A DNA stretch of 39,343 bases from Brevundimonas sp. UBA7534 (GCF_002479325.1 NZ_DLMO01000125.1:1322-40664); one strand, 5' to 3'; numbered from the stretch's first letter, positions 1-8,146 are shown. The notes: generated by a model not told the origin, from the letters alone. Numbers and translations: made by a program.

Positions 1-29
1 CTTCGGTCTTTGAAATGGTTCACAGGGAC

Positions 30-45
30 GCGGTCCTCCGACCGC
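30..45 (+). other. Hairpin upstream of rpsJ
   Basis: A perfect 6-bp stem (GCGGTC/GACCGC) with a CTCC loop lies 19 nt before the rpsJ start codon. It has no T-run, so it is not a standard intrinsic terminator. It may be a leader structure or the end of an intergenic region after an upstream gene (usually tuf in this cluster), which lies outside the window. No promoter is visible in the first 64 bases. Confidence 0.4.
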
Positions 46-64
46 ATTGGAAGTAAGCACCGAT

Positions 65-370
65 ATGGATCAAAGCATCCGCATCAGGCTCAAGGCCTTT
101 GATCACCGCGTCCTCGATTTCTCGACGCGCGAGATCGTCAACACCGCCAAGCGCACCGGCGCGACCGTTCGCGGTCCGATTCCGCTGCCGACCCTGATCG
201 AGAAGTTCACCGTGAACCGCTCGCCGCACGTCGATAAGAAGTCGCGTGAGCAGTTTGAAATCCGCACGCACAAGCGCGTGCTCGACATCGTCGACCCCAC
301 CCCGCAGACCGTGGACGCGCTCATGAAGCTCGACCTGTCCGCCGGCGTGGACGTCGAGATCAAGATCTAA
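65..370 (+). CDS. rpsJ: 30S ribosomal protein S10
   Basis: Component of the 30S head and, as NusE, a partner of NusB in antitermination complexes. The 101-residue product begins MDQSIRIRLKAFDH and keeps the family core, with the RGPIPLPT loop near residues 37-44 and a C-terminal strand ending VDVEIKI. The reading frame extends 6 codons upstream to an ATG at position 47, but the family N-terminus fixes the start at 65. It is the first gene of a tightly packed S10-type operon, with rplC starting 21 nt downstream. Its usual upstream partner, tuf, is not in the window. Confidence 0.97.
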   Translation: MDQSIRIRLKAFDHRVLDFSTREIVNTAKRTGATVRGPIPLPTLIEKFTVNRSPHVDKKSREQFEIRTHKRVLDIVDPTPQTVDALMKLDLSAGVDVEIKI

Positions 371-391
371 AGAAGAAAGAGGCGGGATCCG

Positions 392-1153
392 ATGCGCACG
401 GGCGTGATCGCCAAGAAGCTGGGCATGACCCGCGTGTTCGCCGATGACGGCGCGCACGTTCCGGTCACTGTGCTGCAGCTCGACGGCTGCCAAGTCGTCG
501 GCCAACGTACCCAGGAGCGTGACGGCTACGTCGCTCTCCAGCTGGGCGCTGGCGTCAAGAAGGCCAAGAACACGGCCAAGGCTCAACGCGAAGTTTTCGC
601 GAAGGCCGAGGTCGAACCCAAGGCCTATGTCACCGAGTTCCGCGTCGATGCGGACGCTCTGCTGGATGTGGGCGCCGAGTTGTCGGCCGACCACTTCCTG
701 GTCGGCCAGAAGGTCGACATCCAGGGTGAGACCATCGGTAAGGGCTTCGCCGGCGCCATGAAGCGCTGGAACTTCGGCGGTCTGCGCGCCACCCACGGCG
801 TGTCGGTGTCGCACCGCTCGCACGGTTCGACGGGTAACCGTCAGGACCCGGGTCGCACCTTCCCCGGCAAGAAGATGGCCGGCCACTACGGCACGGAAAT
901 CGTCACCACCCAGAACCTGACCATCGTCCGCGTGGACGCCGAGCGGGGCCTGATCCTGGTCAAGGGCGCCGTCCCGGGCCACGACGGCACCTACGTCAAG
1001 GTTCGCGACGCCATCAAGAAGGCCCGTCCGGCCGACGCCCCGTTCCCGGGCGCCGTCAAGTCGACTTCCAAGTCCTCTGGGGCCGCTGCTCAACCCGCTG
1101 AAACCCCGGCTGAAGAAGCCCCGGCCGAAGCGACCGAAGGCGGTGAAGCGTAA
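392..1153 (+). CDS. rplC: 50S ribosomal protein L3
   Basis: Early-assembly 50S protein that reaches the peptidyl transferase region. The N-terminus MRTGVIAKKLGMTRVF and the central basic loop around residues 127-165 (GATHGVSVSHRSHGSTGN and GRTFPGKKMAGHYG) are diagnostic. At 253 residues it is longer than the usual ~205-215. The extra length is an Ala/Pro/Glu-rich acidic tail from about residue 228 to the end, probably disordered. A purine-rich RBS (AGAAAGAGG) precedes the start. The stop overlaps the rplD start by one base, which suggests translational coupling. Confidence 0.97.
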   Translation: MRTGVIAKKLGMTRVFADDGAHVPVTVLQLDGCQVVGQRTQERDGYVALQLGAGVKKAKNTAKAQREVFAKAEVEPKAYVTEFRVDADALLDVGAELSADHFLVGQKVDIQGETIGKGFAGAMKRWNFGGLRATHGVSVSHRSHGSTGNRQDPGRTFPGKKMAGHYGTEIVTTQNLTIVRVDAERGLILVKGAVPGHDGTYVKVRDAIKKARPADAPFPGAVKSTSKSSGAAAQPAETPAEEAPAEATEGGEA

Positions 1154-1791
1154 TGAAACTCTCTGTCATCAAGCTCGACGGCAAGGCCGCCGGCGACGTG
1201 GAACTGTCGGACGCCGTCTTCGGCATCGCTGACATCCGCGCCGACCTGCTGGCCCGCACCGTGAACTGGCAGCTGGCCAAGCGCCGCGCCGGCACCCACA
1301 AGGTTCAAACCCGCAACGAGAATTCTCGTACGGGCAAGAAGATGTACAAGCAGAAGGGCACCGGCGGCGCTCGTCACGGTTCGCGCCGTGCGCCGCAGTT
1401 CGTCGGCGGTTCGCGCGCCTTCGGCCCGGTCGTCCGTGACCACGGCTACGACCTCCCCAAGAAGGTCCGCGCCCTGGCCCTGCGTCACGCCCTGTCCTCC
1501 AAGGCCAAGGCCGGCGAGCTGGTCGTGGTCGACGCCCTGACGGTCAAGGAAGCCAAGACGGCCGCCCTGCGCGAGACGTTCGGCAAGCTGGGCTGGACCA
1601 AGGCCCTGATCATCGCGGGTCCGGAAGTCGACGCCAACTTCGGCTTGGCCGCCCGCAACATCCCGCACATCGACGTGCTGCCGAACGCCGGCCTGAACGT
1701 CTATGACATCCTGCGGGCCGACAAGCTGGTGCTGACCAAGGCCGCCGTCGAGGCGATCGAAGCCCGCTTCAGCGACAAGGAAGCCGCGTAA
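1153..1791 (+). CDS. rplD: 50S ribosomal protein L4
   Basis: 50S protein lining the exit tunnel; in Escherichia coli L4 also represses its own S10 operon. The 212-residue product contains the long internal loop around residues 45-90 with RAGTHKVQTRNE, KGTGGARHGSRRAPQF and GG motifs that form the tunnel extension. The C-terminal globular part ends EARFSDKEAA. Its ATG shares one base with the rplC stop and its TAA shares one base with the rplW start. Whether L4 autoregulation operates here cannot be judged because the operon leader is cut off. Confidence 0.97.
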   Translation: MKLSVIKLDGKAAGDVELSDAVFGIADIRADLLARTVNWQLAKRRAGTHKVQTRNENSRTGKKMYKQKGTGGARHGSRRAPQFVGGSRAFGPVVRDHGYDLPKKVRALALRHALSSKAKAGELVVVDALTVKEAKTAALRETFGKLGWTKALIIAGPEVDANFGLAARNIPHIDVLPNAGLNVYDILRADKLVLTKAAVEAIEARFSDKEAA

Positions 1792-2093
1792 TGGCCGCTC
1801 AACCTACCGCCAAGCACTACGACACGATCCTGGCTCCGGTGATCACCGAGAAGGCCACGATCCTGTCCGAACAGAACAAGGTCGTCTTCCGCGTCGCCGA
1901 CACGGCGTCCAAGGACGAGATCGCCGCGGCGGTCGAAAGCCTGTTCAAGGTCAACGTCGTCAAGGTCAACACCCTGGTCCAAAAGGGCAAGACCAAGCGC
2001 TTCCGGGGCATCCTCGGTCGTCGCGTCGACATCAAGAAAGCGATCGTGACGCTGGCCGAAGGCCAGTCGATCGACGTCACCACGGGGCTCTGA
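1791..2093 (+). CDS. rplW: 50S ribosomal protein L23
   Basis: Tunnel-exit protein that docks trigger factor and SRP. The 100-residue sequence has the typical HYDTILAPVITEKAT start, the central FKVNVVKVNT strand and the GKTKRF basic stretch followed by GRRVDIKKAIVTL. Length is normal for the family. It overlaps rplD by one base, and rplB starts 4 nt after its stop, with the TGATCAGATG junction leaving little room for an independent RBS. Confidence 0.96.
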   Translation: MAAQPTAKHYDTILAPVITEKATILSEQNKVVFRVADTASKDEIAAAVESLFKVNVVKVNTLVQKGKTKRFRGILGRRVDIKKAIVTLAEGQSIDVTTGL

Positions 2094-2097
2094 TCAG

Positions 2098-2934
2098 ATG
2101 GCCTTGAAAACCTACAATCCGACGTCGCCGGGCCGCCGCGCCCTCGTGCTGGTCGACCGGTCCGAGCTCCACAAGGGCCGTCCGGAAAAGTCGCTGACCG
2201 AAGGCCTGACCAAGTCGGGCGGTCGCGGGCAGGGCGGTCGCGTGGCCGTTCGCTTCCGCGGCGGCGGCGCCAAGACCCTGTACCGCAAGATCGACTTCAA
2301 GCGTCGCAAGTTCGACGCGGTCGGCACGGTCGAGCGTCTGGAATACGACCCGAACCGCACGGCGTTCATCGCTCTCGTGACCTACGAGGACGGCGAAAAG
2401 ACCTACATCATCGCGCCGCAACGCCTTAAGGCGGGCGACACGATCGTGGCGGGCGAAAAGGTCGACGTGAAGCCGGGCAACGCCATGCCGCTGCGCTCGA
2501 TGCCGGTGGGTACGATCATCCACAACATCGAGATGAAGCCGGGCAAGGGCGCCCAGCTGGCCCGTTCGGCCGGCGCCTACGCCCAGCTGGTCGGCCGCGA
2601 CCAGGGCTACGCCCAGATCCGTCTCGGCTCGGGCGAGCTGCGCATGGTCCTGGACGGCTGCATCGCCACGGTGGGCGCGGTCTCGAACCCCGACCACATG
2701 AACCAGAACCTCGGCAAGGCCGGCCGCAAGCGTCACATGGGCTTCCGCCCGCACGTCCGCGGCGTGGCCATGAACCCGATCGACCACCCGCACGGTGGTG
2801 GTGAAGGCCGGACCTCTGGCGGTCGCACCCCGGTCACCCCGTGGGGCAAGGACACCAAGGGCACTCGTACCCGCAAGAACAAGGCGACGGACAAGTTCAT
2901 CATCCGTAGCCGTCACGTGAAGAAGGCTCGCTAA
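2098..2934 (+). CDS. rplB: 50S ribosomal protein L2
   Basis: Large 50S protein needed for subunit association and peptidyl transferase assembly. The 278-residue product begins MALKTYNPTSPGRR and carries the OB-like RNA-binding domain, then the C-terminal HPHGGGEGRTSGG segment around residues 225-237, which contains the highly conserved histidine of the family. The basic end (TRKNKATDKFIIRSR) is canonical. It is packed between rplW (4 nt) and rpsS (2 nt). Confidence 0.97.
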   Translation: MALKTYNPTSPGRRALVLVDRSELHKGRPEKSLTEGLTKSGGRGQGGRVAVRFRGGGAKTLYRKIDFKRRKFDAVGTVERLEYDPNRTAFIALVTYEDGEKTYIIAPQRLKAGDTIVAGEKVDVKPGNAMPLRSMPVGTIIHNIEMKPGKGAQLARSAGAYAQLVGRDQGYAQIRLGSGELRMVLDGCIATVGAVSNPDHMNQNLGKAGRKRHMGFRPHVRGVAMNPIDHPHGGGEGRTSGGRTPVTPWGKDTKGTRTRKNKATDKFIIRSRHVKKAR

Positions 2935-2936
2935 GA

Positions 2937-3215
2937 ATGGCCCGCTCCTCCTGGAAAGGCCCGTTTGTCGACGGGTATCTGCTCAAGAAGGCCGACGCCG
3001 TTCAATCGTCGGGCCGCAAGGACGTGATCAAGACCTGGTCGCGCCGCTCCACCATCCTGCCGCAGTTCGTCGGTCTGACGTTCGGCGTGCACAATGGCCA
3101 GAAGCACGTTCCCGTGTCGGTCTCGGAAGAGATGGTCGGCATGAAGTTCGGCGAGTTCGCCCCGACCCGGAACTTCCCGGGCCACGCGGCGGACAAGAAG
3201 GCCAAGAGGAAGTAA
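2937..3215 (+). CDS. rpsS: 30S ribosomal protein S19
   Basis: 30S head protein that binds with S13 near the A site. The 92-residue product opens MARSSWKGPFVDGYLLKK and contains KTWSRRSTILPQFVG and VSEEMVGMKFGEFAPTRNF, the standard family blocks. It is only 2 nt after rplB and 3 nt before rplV, so it is presumably read through on the same transcript by coupled translation. Confidence 0.97.
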   Translation: MARSSWKGPFVDGYLLKKADAVQSSGRKDVIKTWSRRSTILPQFVGLTFGVHNGQKHVPVSVSEEMVGMKFGEFAPTRNFPGHAADKKAKRK

Positions 3216-3218
3216 CCG

Positions 3219-3599
3219 ATGGCCCAGACCAAGAACACCCGTCGCGTCGGTGCGACCGAGGCCCGCGCCAAGCTGGTCAACGTCCGCATCAGCCCGCAGA
3301 AGCTGAACCTGGTGGCCGCCTCGATCCGCGGCATGCCGGTTCAGAAGGCGCTGAACGAGCTGGAATTCAGCCGCAAGCGCATCGCCACCGACGTCCGCAA
3401 GGTCCTGTACTCGGCCGTGTCGAACGCCGAGAACAACCACAACCTCGATATCGACAACCTGGTCGTCGCCGAGGCCTTCGTGGGCAAGAACCTGGTGATG
3501 AAGCGTTTCGCGAGCCGTGCTCGCGGCCGTTCGTCGCGCATCCTGAAACCGTTCAGCGAGATCACCATCGTGGTCCGCGAAGCCGGCGAGGCCGCCTGA
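3219..3599 (+). CDS. rplV: 50S ribosomal protein L22
   Basis: 50S protein whose extended hairpin lines the exit tunnel opposite L4, a classical site of macrolide-resistance changes. The 126-residue product has the core RISPQKLNLVAASIRG and the hairpin region FASRARGRSSRILKP near residues 93-107, followed by the conserved ITIVV strand. No unusual change is evident in the hairpin. Its stop overlaps the rpsC start (TGATG). Confidence 0.96.
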   Translation: MAQTKNTRRVGATEARAKLVNVRISPQKLNLVAASIRGMPVQKALNELEFSRKRIATDVRKVLYSAVSNAENNHNLDIDNLVVAEAFVGKNLVMKRFASRARGRSSRILKPFSEITIVVREAGEAA

Positions 3600-4354
3600 T
3601 GGGTCAGAAAATCAATCCGATCGGTCTGCGCCTCGGCGTGAACCGCACGTGGGACAGCCGCTGGTTCGCCGGCGGCGCCGACTACGCCCGCCTGCTGCAC
3701 CAGGACCTGAAGCTGCGCGAGTGGCTGAAGGAACGCCTGGCCGCCGCCGGCGTGTCGCGCATCATCATCGAGCGCCCGCACAAGAAGTGCCGCATCACCA
3801 TCTACGCCGCCCGTCCGGGCGTCGTGATCGGCAAGAAGGGCGCCGACATCGAGAAGCTCCGCAAGGACATCTCGGCCCAGACCGAAGGCGAGGTTCACCT
3901 GAACATCGTCGAAGTCCGCAAGCCGGAAACCGACGCGCAGCTGATCGCCGAGAACATCGCTCAGCAGCTGGAGCGCCGCGTGGCCTTCCGCCGTGCGATG
4001 AAGCGCGCGATCCAGTCGGCCATGCGTCTGGGCGCCAAGGGCATCCGGATGAACGTCTCGGGTCGTCTGGGCGGTGCGGAAATCGCGCGTATGGAGTGGT
4101 ACCGCGAAGGCCGCGTGCCGCTGCACACCCTGCGCGCCGACATCGACTACGGCTTCTACGAAGCCAAGACGACCTACGGCATCATCGGCATCAAGGTCTG
4201 GGTCTTCAAGGGCGAAGTCCTCGAGCACGATCCGATGGCCCAGGACAAGCGCTGGGCCCAGGAAGCCTCGGGCCCGTCCTCGAACGAAGGCCGCGAACGC
4301 GGCGGCCCCCGTGGCGACCGCGGTCCGCGTCGCGACCGGGGACGTGAGAACTAA
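3599..4354 (+). CDS. rpsC: 30S ribosomal protein S3
   Basis: 30S head protein at the mRNA entry pore with helicase-like function together with S4 and S5. The 251-residue product starts MGQKINPIGLRLGVNRTWDS. It has a type II KH domain with VVIGKKGADIEKLRKDI around residues 77-93, and a C-terminal domain with GRLGGAEIAR. A glycine/arginine-rich tail (GRERGGPRGDRGPRRDRGREN) extends beyond the conserved core, as in other alphaproteobacteria. It overlaps rplV by one base and precedes rplP by 3 nt. Confidence 0.97.
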   Translation: MGQKINPIGLRLGVNRTWDSRWFAGGADYARLLHQDLKLREWLKERLAAAGVSRIIIERPHKKCRITIYAARPGVVIGKKGADIEKLRKDISAQTEGEVHLNIVEVRKPETDAQLIAENIAQQLERRVAFRRAMKRAIQSAMRLGAKGIRMNVSGRLGGAEIARMEWYREGRVPLHTLRADIDYGFYEAKTTYGIIGIKVWVFKGEVLEHDPMAQDKRWAQEASGPSSNEGRERGGPRGDRGPRRDRGREN

Positions 4355-4357
4355 GTC

Positions 4358-4795
4358 ATGTTGCAACCGAAGAAGACCAAGTACCGCAAGGCCTTCAAGG
4401 GCCGGATTCACGGCTCGGCCAAGGGCGGCTTCTCGCTGAACTTCGGCTCCTACGGCCTGAAGACCATGGAGCCCGAGCGCATCACGGCGCGTCAGATCGA
4501 AGCGGCCCGCCGCGCGATCACCCGTCAGATGAAGCGTCAGGGCCGGGTGTGGATCCGCGTGTTCCCCGACCTGCCCGTCACGGGCAAGCCGGCCGAAGTG
4601 CGGATGGGCAAGGGCAAGGGCGCCGTGGACCATTGGGCCGCGCGCGTCGCTCCGGGCCGCATCATGTTCGAAATCGACGGCGTGCCGGACGACGTGGCGC
4701 GTGAAGCGCTGCGTCTGGGCGCCGCCAAGCTGCCGGTCCGCACCAAGGTGGTCACCCGCCTGGACGCCGGCATCGTCACGGAGCAAGCCGCGTAA
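4358..4795 (+). CDS. rplP: 50S ribosomal protein L16
   Basis: 50S protein contacting A- and P-site tRNA. The 145-residue product begins MLQPKKTKYRKAFKGR and includes the conserved RQIEAARRAITR, VWIRVFPDLPVT and RMGKGKGAVDHW blocks, with the glycine/lysine loop RMGKGKG near residues 82-88. The length is slightly over the usual ~137 because of a short C-terminal extension. The TAATG junction couples it to rpmC. Confidence 0.97.
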   Translation: MLQPKKTKYRKAFKGRIHGSAKGGFSLNFGSYGLKTMEPERITARQIEAARRAITRQMKRQGRVWIRVFPDLPVTGKPAEVRMGKGKGAVDHWAARVAPGRIMFEIDGVPDDVAREALRLGAAKLPVRTKVVTRLDAGIVTEQAA

Positions 4796-4992
4796 TGACC
4801 AAGATCGCCGATCTCCGGTCGCAAACCGCCGACCAGCTGTCCGACGAGCTGCTGAAGCTCAAGAAGGAACAGTTCAACCTGCGCTTCCAGGCCGCCACCG
4901 GCCAGATGGAAAAGACCCACCGGGTCTCGGAAGTGCGCAAGGACATCGCCCGCATCTCGACGCTTCTGCGCGAGAAGCGTGCGGCCTCGTAA
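4795..4992 (+). CDS. rpmC: 50S ribosomal protein L29
   Basis: Small helical 50S protein next to L23 at the tunnel exit. The 65-residue product is two antiparallel helices with the family block LKKEQFNLRFQAATGQMEK and the second helix HRVSEVRKDIARISTLLREK. It overlaps rplP by one base; rpsQ begins 10 nt after its stop, with a good RBS (AAGGA) in between. Confidence 0.95.
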   Translation: MTKIADLRSQTADQLSDELLKLKKEQFNLRFQAATGQMEKTHRVSEVRKDIARISTLLREKRAAS

Positions 4993-5002
4993 GGAAACGA
5001 AG

Positions 5003-5245
5003 ATGCCCAAGCGAATTCTCGAAGGCGTGGTCGTGTCCGACAAGGGCGAGAAGACCGTCGTCGTGAAGGTGGAGCGCACCCTGCTGCACCCCGTTCTGAA
5101 GAAGACCGTGCGTCTTTCGAAGAAGTACCACGCGCACGACGAAGCCAACGCGCTCAAGGTCGGCGACATCGCTCGCATCGTCGAGTGCGCCCCCAAGTCC
5201 AAGCTGAAGCGTTGGGAAGTCCTTTCCCCCGCCTCGGCCTCGTAA
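5003..5245 (+). CDS. rpsQ: 30S ribosomal protein S17
   Basis: Primary 16S rRNA binding protein with an OB fold. The 80-residue form starting MPKRILEGVVVSDKGEKTVVV fits the family, with the conserved LLHPVLKKTVRLSKKYHAHDE segment shown here only by its key parts HPVLKK and KYHAHDE. An upstream in-frame ATG at 4979 would add 8 residues and overlap rpmC. The AAGGAAACGA Shine-Dalgarno region directly upstream of 5003 favours the shorter form. Confidence 0.95.
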   Translation: MPKRILEGVVVSDKGEKTVVVKVERTLLHPVLKKTVRLSKKYHAHDEANALKVGDIARIVECAPKSKLKRWEVLSPASAS

Positions 5246-5263
5246 TCAGAAGGATCTGATCTT

Positions 5264-5632
5264 ATGATCCAGATGCAAACTAACCTGGAAGTGGCCGATA
5301 ATTCGGGCGCCCGCCGGGTCATGTGCATCAAGGTGTTGGGCGGCTCCAAGCGCCGCTACGCCTCGATCGGCGACACCATCGTCGCCTCCGTCAAGGAAGC
5401 CATCCCGCGCGGCCGCGTGAAGAAGGGCGACGTCGTGCGCGCCATCGTCGTGCGCACCGCCAAGGACATCCAGCGCAAGGACGGCTCGGTCATTCGCTTC
5501 GACAAGTCGGCCGCAGTCATCGTCAACAAGCAGAACGAGCCGGTCGGCACGCGGATCTTCGGCCCGGTTCCCCGCGAACTGCGCGCCAAGAACCACATGA
5601 AGATCATCTCGCTGGCTCCGGAGGTCCTGTAA
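5264..5632 (+). CDS. rplN: 50S ribosomal protein L14
   Basis: Very conserved 50S protein at the subunit interface, target of the silencing factor RsfS. The 122-residue product has the canonical start MIQMQTNLEVADNSGARRVM, the central KEAIPRGRVKKGDVV and the end RELRAKNHMKIISLAPEVL. It is preceded by an AGAAGGA RBS and an 18-nt gap, and followed after 2 nt by rplX. In Escherichia coli it is the first spc gene; here no separate promoter is visible. Confidence 0.97.
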   Translation: MIQMQTNLEVADNSGARRVMCIKVLGGSKRRYASIGDTIVASVKEAIPRGRVKKGDVVRAIVVRTAKDIQRKDGSVIRFDKSAAVIVNKQNEPVGTRIFGPVPRELRAKNHMKIISLAPEVL

Positions 5633-5634
5633 CC

Positions 5635-5943
5635 ATGGCCGCCAAGATCAAGAAGGGCGACCGCGTCGTCGTCCTCACCGGCAAGGACAAGGGCCGCACG
5701 GGCGCCGTGCTGAAGGTTCTGCCCGCCGAAAACCGCGTCGTCGTCGAAGGCGTCAACATGGTTCAGCGCCACACGCGCCCGAGCCAGGCTGACCCGCAAG
5801 GCGGCATCAAGAACAAGGAAGCGTCGCTTCACCTGTCGAACGTCGCCATCGCCGACGCCAACGGCAAGGCGAGCCGCGTCGGCTTCAAGATCGATGGGGA
5901 CAAGAAGGTCCGCATCGCCAAGACGACGGGAGACGTCATCTGA
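5635..5943 (+). CDS. rplX: 50S ribosomal protein L24
   Basis: 50S assembly initiator near the tunnel exit. The 102-residue product starts MAAKIKKGDRVVVLTGKDKG, a KOW motif, followed by GVNMVQRHTRPSQADPQGG and the second half SRVGFKIDGDKKVRI. The frame is also open upstream through rplN, but the KOW start and the ATG 2 nt after the rplN stop define the gene. Its TGATG stop overlaps rplE by one base. Confidence 0.96.
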   Translation: MAAKIKKGDRVVVLTGKDKGRTGAVLKVLPAENRVVVEGVNMVQRHTRPSQADPQGGIKNKEASLHLSNVAIADANGKASRVGFKIDGDKKVRIAKTTGDVI

Positions 5944-6500
5944 TGGCTACCGAGACCTACACGCCTCGCCTCAAGGGCGAGTACCAGGCGCGCATCCGCC
6001 AGGTGATGAAGGAAAAGTTCGGCTACACGAACGAGATGCAGGTGCCCAAGCTGGACAAGATCGTCCTGAACATGGGCATCGGCGAAGCCGTGGCCGACTC
6101 CAAGAAGGCGAACGCCGCCCTCAAGGACCTGACCGCCATCGCCGGCCAGAAGGCCGTCGCCACCAAGGCCCGTAACTCCATCGCCGGCTTCAAGCTGCGC
6201 GAAGGCATGGTCATCGGCGGCAAGGTCACGCTGCGCGGCGACCAGATGTACGAGTTCCTGGACCGGTTCATCACGATCGCGCTGCCGCGCGTGAAGGACT
6301 TCCGGGGCCTGAAGGGCACCTCGTTCGACGGTCGCGGCAACTACGCCACCGGTCTGAAGGAGCACATCGTGTTCCCGGAGATCAACTACGACCAGATCGA
6401 CCAGATGTGGGGCATGGACATTGTCGTCTGCACCACGGCCAAGACCGACGAGGAAGCCAAGGCTCTCCTGGTCGAGTTCAAGTTCCCGTTCGTGAACTGA
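5943..6500 (+). CDS. rplE: 50S ribosomal protein L5
   Basis: 5S rRNA-binding protein of the central protuberance. The 185-residue product contains PKLDKIVLNMGIGEAV near residues 34-49, the KARNSIAGFKLREG block, and the C-terminal GMDIVVCTTAKTDEEAKALL. Length is normal. It is coupled to rplX by a one-base overlap and followed after 19 nt by rpsN, which has a GGGAAGGGAAGAG RBS region. Confidence 0.97.
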   Translation: MATETYTPRLKGEYQARIRQVMKEKFGYTNEMQVPKLDKIVLNMGIGEAVADSKKANAALKDLTAIAGQKAVATKARNSIAGFKLREGMVIGGKVTLRGDQMYEFLDRFITIALPRVKDFRGLKGTSFDGRGNYATGLKEHIVFPEINYDQIDQMWGMDIVVCTTAKTDEEAKALLVEFKFPFVN

Positions 6501-6519
6501 GCGGGAAGGGAAGAGATCA

Positions 6520-6825
6520 ATGGCTAAGAAAAGCGCCGTAAACCGCAACGAAGCCGTCAAGGCCCTGGTTGCGAAGTATGCCGCAAAGCGCGCCGCCCTG
6601 AAGGCGACCGCGAACGACGAGAGCCTGCCGCTGGAGGAGCGCTTCGACGCGCGCCTGAAGCTGGCGGCCCTGCCGCGCAACTCCGCGCCGACCCGCATCC
6701 GCAATCGCTGCGAAGTGACGGGTCGTCCGCGCGCCTATTACCGCAAGCTCAAGATGAGCCGCGTGGCGCTGCGTGAACTGGGCAACATGGGGCAGATCCC
6801 CGGCCTGACGAAGTCGAGCTGGTAA
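6520..6825 (+). CDS. rpsN: 30S ribosomal protein S14
   Basis: 30S head protein. The 101-residue product is the long, zinc-independent form. It has the N-terminal helical region MAKKSAVNRNEAVKALV, then LPRNSAPTRIRNRCEVTG and the conserved end KMSRVALRELGNMGQIPGL. Only one cysteine is visible in the region where zinc-binding C+ paralogues have four, so regulation by zinc availability is not expected for this copy. It sits 15 nt before rpsH. Confidence 0.96.
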   Translation: MAKKSAVNRNEAVKALVAKYAAKRAALKATANDESLPLEERFDARLKLAALPRNSAPTRIRNRCEVTGRPRAYYRKLKMSRVALRELGNMGQIPGLTKSSW

Positions 6826-6840
6826 GGGGAGCGAACAGAC

Positions 6841-7239
6841 ATGATGATCAACGATCCCCTGAGCGACATGATCGCTCGCATCAAGAACGCGGCGACCCGC
6901 AAGCGTTCCAAGGTGCTGACCCCGGCCTCGCGTCTGCGCCAGCGCGTCCTCGACGTGCTGCAGGACGAAGGCTACATCCGCGGCTACAACCTGGTTCAGA
7001 ACCCGGGTGAGTTCCCGCAGTTCGAGATCGAGCTGAAGTACTTCGACGGCCAGCCCGTCATCGCCGAGATCAGCCGCGTGTCCAAGCCGGGCCGCCGCGT
7101 CTATTCGGCGATCGGCGACCTGAAGCCGGTCAAGAACGGCCTCGGCATCTCGATCCTTTCGACTTCGAAGGGCGTCATGTCCGACGCCTCCGCTCGCGAC
7201 GCCAACGTCGGCGGCGAAGTCCTCTGCAGGGTCTACTGA
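6841..7239 (+). CDS. rpsH: 30S ribosomal protein S8
   Basis: Primary 16S binding protein and, in Escherichia coli, the translational repressor of the spc operon. The 132-residue product begins MMINDPLSDMIARIKNA and ends with the signature GLGISILSTSKGVMSDASARDANVGG, shown here by its blocks ISILSTSKG and GGEVLCRVY. An ATGATG pair occurs at the start; the first ATG follows the AGGGGAGCGA RBS by 8-10 nt. rplF begins one base after its stop. Confidence 0.97.
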   Translation: MMINDPLSDMIARIKNAATRKRSKVLTPASRLRQRVLDVLQDEGYIRGYNLVQNPGEFPQFEIELKYFDGQPVIAEISRVSKPGRRVYSAIGDLKPVKNGLGISILSTSKGVMSDASARDANVGGEVLCRVY

Positions 7240-7240
7240 T

Positions 7241-7774
7241 ATGTCCCGTATCGGCAAGAAAACCATCACCGTGCCGAAGGGCGTGACTGTCACGCTCGAC
7301 GGCCAGAACGTCACCGTGAAGGGGCCCAAGGGCGAACGCGCCTGGACCGTCGCGGAAGAAGTCGAGATCAAGCAGGAAGGCGACGAGCTGTCGCTGACCC
7401 CGCGGTCGGACACCCAGCGCGCCCGCGCGATGTGGGGTCTGTCGCGGACCCTGGTCGACAACATGGTCACCGGCGTCACCTCGGGCTTCGAGAAGTCGCT
7501 GGAACTGGTCGGCGTGGGTTACCGCGCGGCGATGAAGGGCAACGCCCTGTCGCTGCAACTCGGCTTCTCGCACGAAGTCGACATCGACCCGCCGGCCGGC
7601 GTCAGCTTCGCCGTGCCGAAGCAGACCGAGATCAAGATCTCGGGCTCGGACAAGCAGGCCGTCGGCCAGGTCGCCGCGGTCATCCGCAAGCTGCGTCCGC
7701 CGGAGCCTTACAAGGGCAAGGGCGTGCGCTACGCCGGCGAGACCGTGCGTCGCAAGGAAGGCAAGAAGAAGTAA
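7241..7774 (+). CDS. rplF: 50S ribosomal protein L6
   Basis: 50S protein near the GTPase centre, built of two tandem similar domains. The 177-residue product has MSRIGKKTITVPKGVTV at the start. The second domain ends with the family signature ending LRPPEPYKGKGVRYAGE near residues 151-167, followed by a lysine-rich end. Spacing is 1 nt from rpsH and 3 nt to rplR. Confidence 0.97.
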   Translation: MSRIGKKTITVPKGVTVTLDGQNVTVKGPKGERAWTVAEEVEIKQEGDELSLTPRSDTQRARAMWGLSRTLVDNMVTGVTSGFEKSLELVGVGYRAAMKGNALSLQLGFSHEVDIDPPAGVSFAVPKQTEIKISGSDKQAVGQVAAVIRKLRPPEPYKGKGVRYAGETVRRKEGKKK

Positions 7775-7777
7775 GTC

Positions 7778-8134
7778 ATGGCTCTCTCTCTTCGACAACA
7801 AGCCAAGCGCCGCGCCGAGCGCACCCGTCGCCGCCTGAAGGCTGTCGCCAACGGCCGTCTGCGTCTGTCGGTGTATCGTTCGGACAAGAACATCTCGGCC
7901 CAGATCATCGACGACGCCCAGGGCGTGACCGTCGCCTCGGCCTCGTCGCTGGAAGGCGGCAAGGGCAAGAAGGGCTCGGACACGGCCGCCGCCGCCGCGA
8001 TCGGCAAGCTGATCGCCGAACGCGCCATCGAGAAGGGCGTCAAGGACGTCGTCTTCGACCGTGGCGAGTACATCTATCACGGACGGGTGAAGGCGCTGGC
8101 GGAAGCCGCGCGTGAAGCCGGCCTGAACTTCTAA
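7778..8134 (+). CDS. rplR: 50S ribosomal protein L18
   Basis: 5S rRNA-binding partner of L5. The 118-residue product has the basic N-terminus (RRAERTRRRLKAVANGRLRL by parts), the RLSVYRSDKNISAQIIDD strand block, the GKKGSDTAAAAAIGKLIAERA helix region, and VFDRGEYIYHGRVKALA close to the C-terminus. Length is normal for the family. rpsE starts 12 nt later with a GGGACG RBS-like stretch. Confidence 0.96.
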   Translation: MALSLRQQAKRRAERTRRRLKAVANGRLRLSVYRSDKNISAQIIDDAQGVTVASASSLEGGKGKKGSDTAAAAAIGKLIAERAIEKGVKDVVFDRGEYIYHGRVKALAEAAREAGLNF

Positions 8135-8146
8135 GGGACGCGACAG

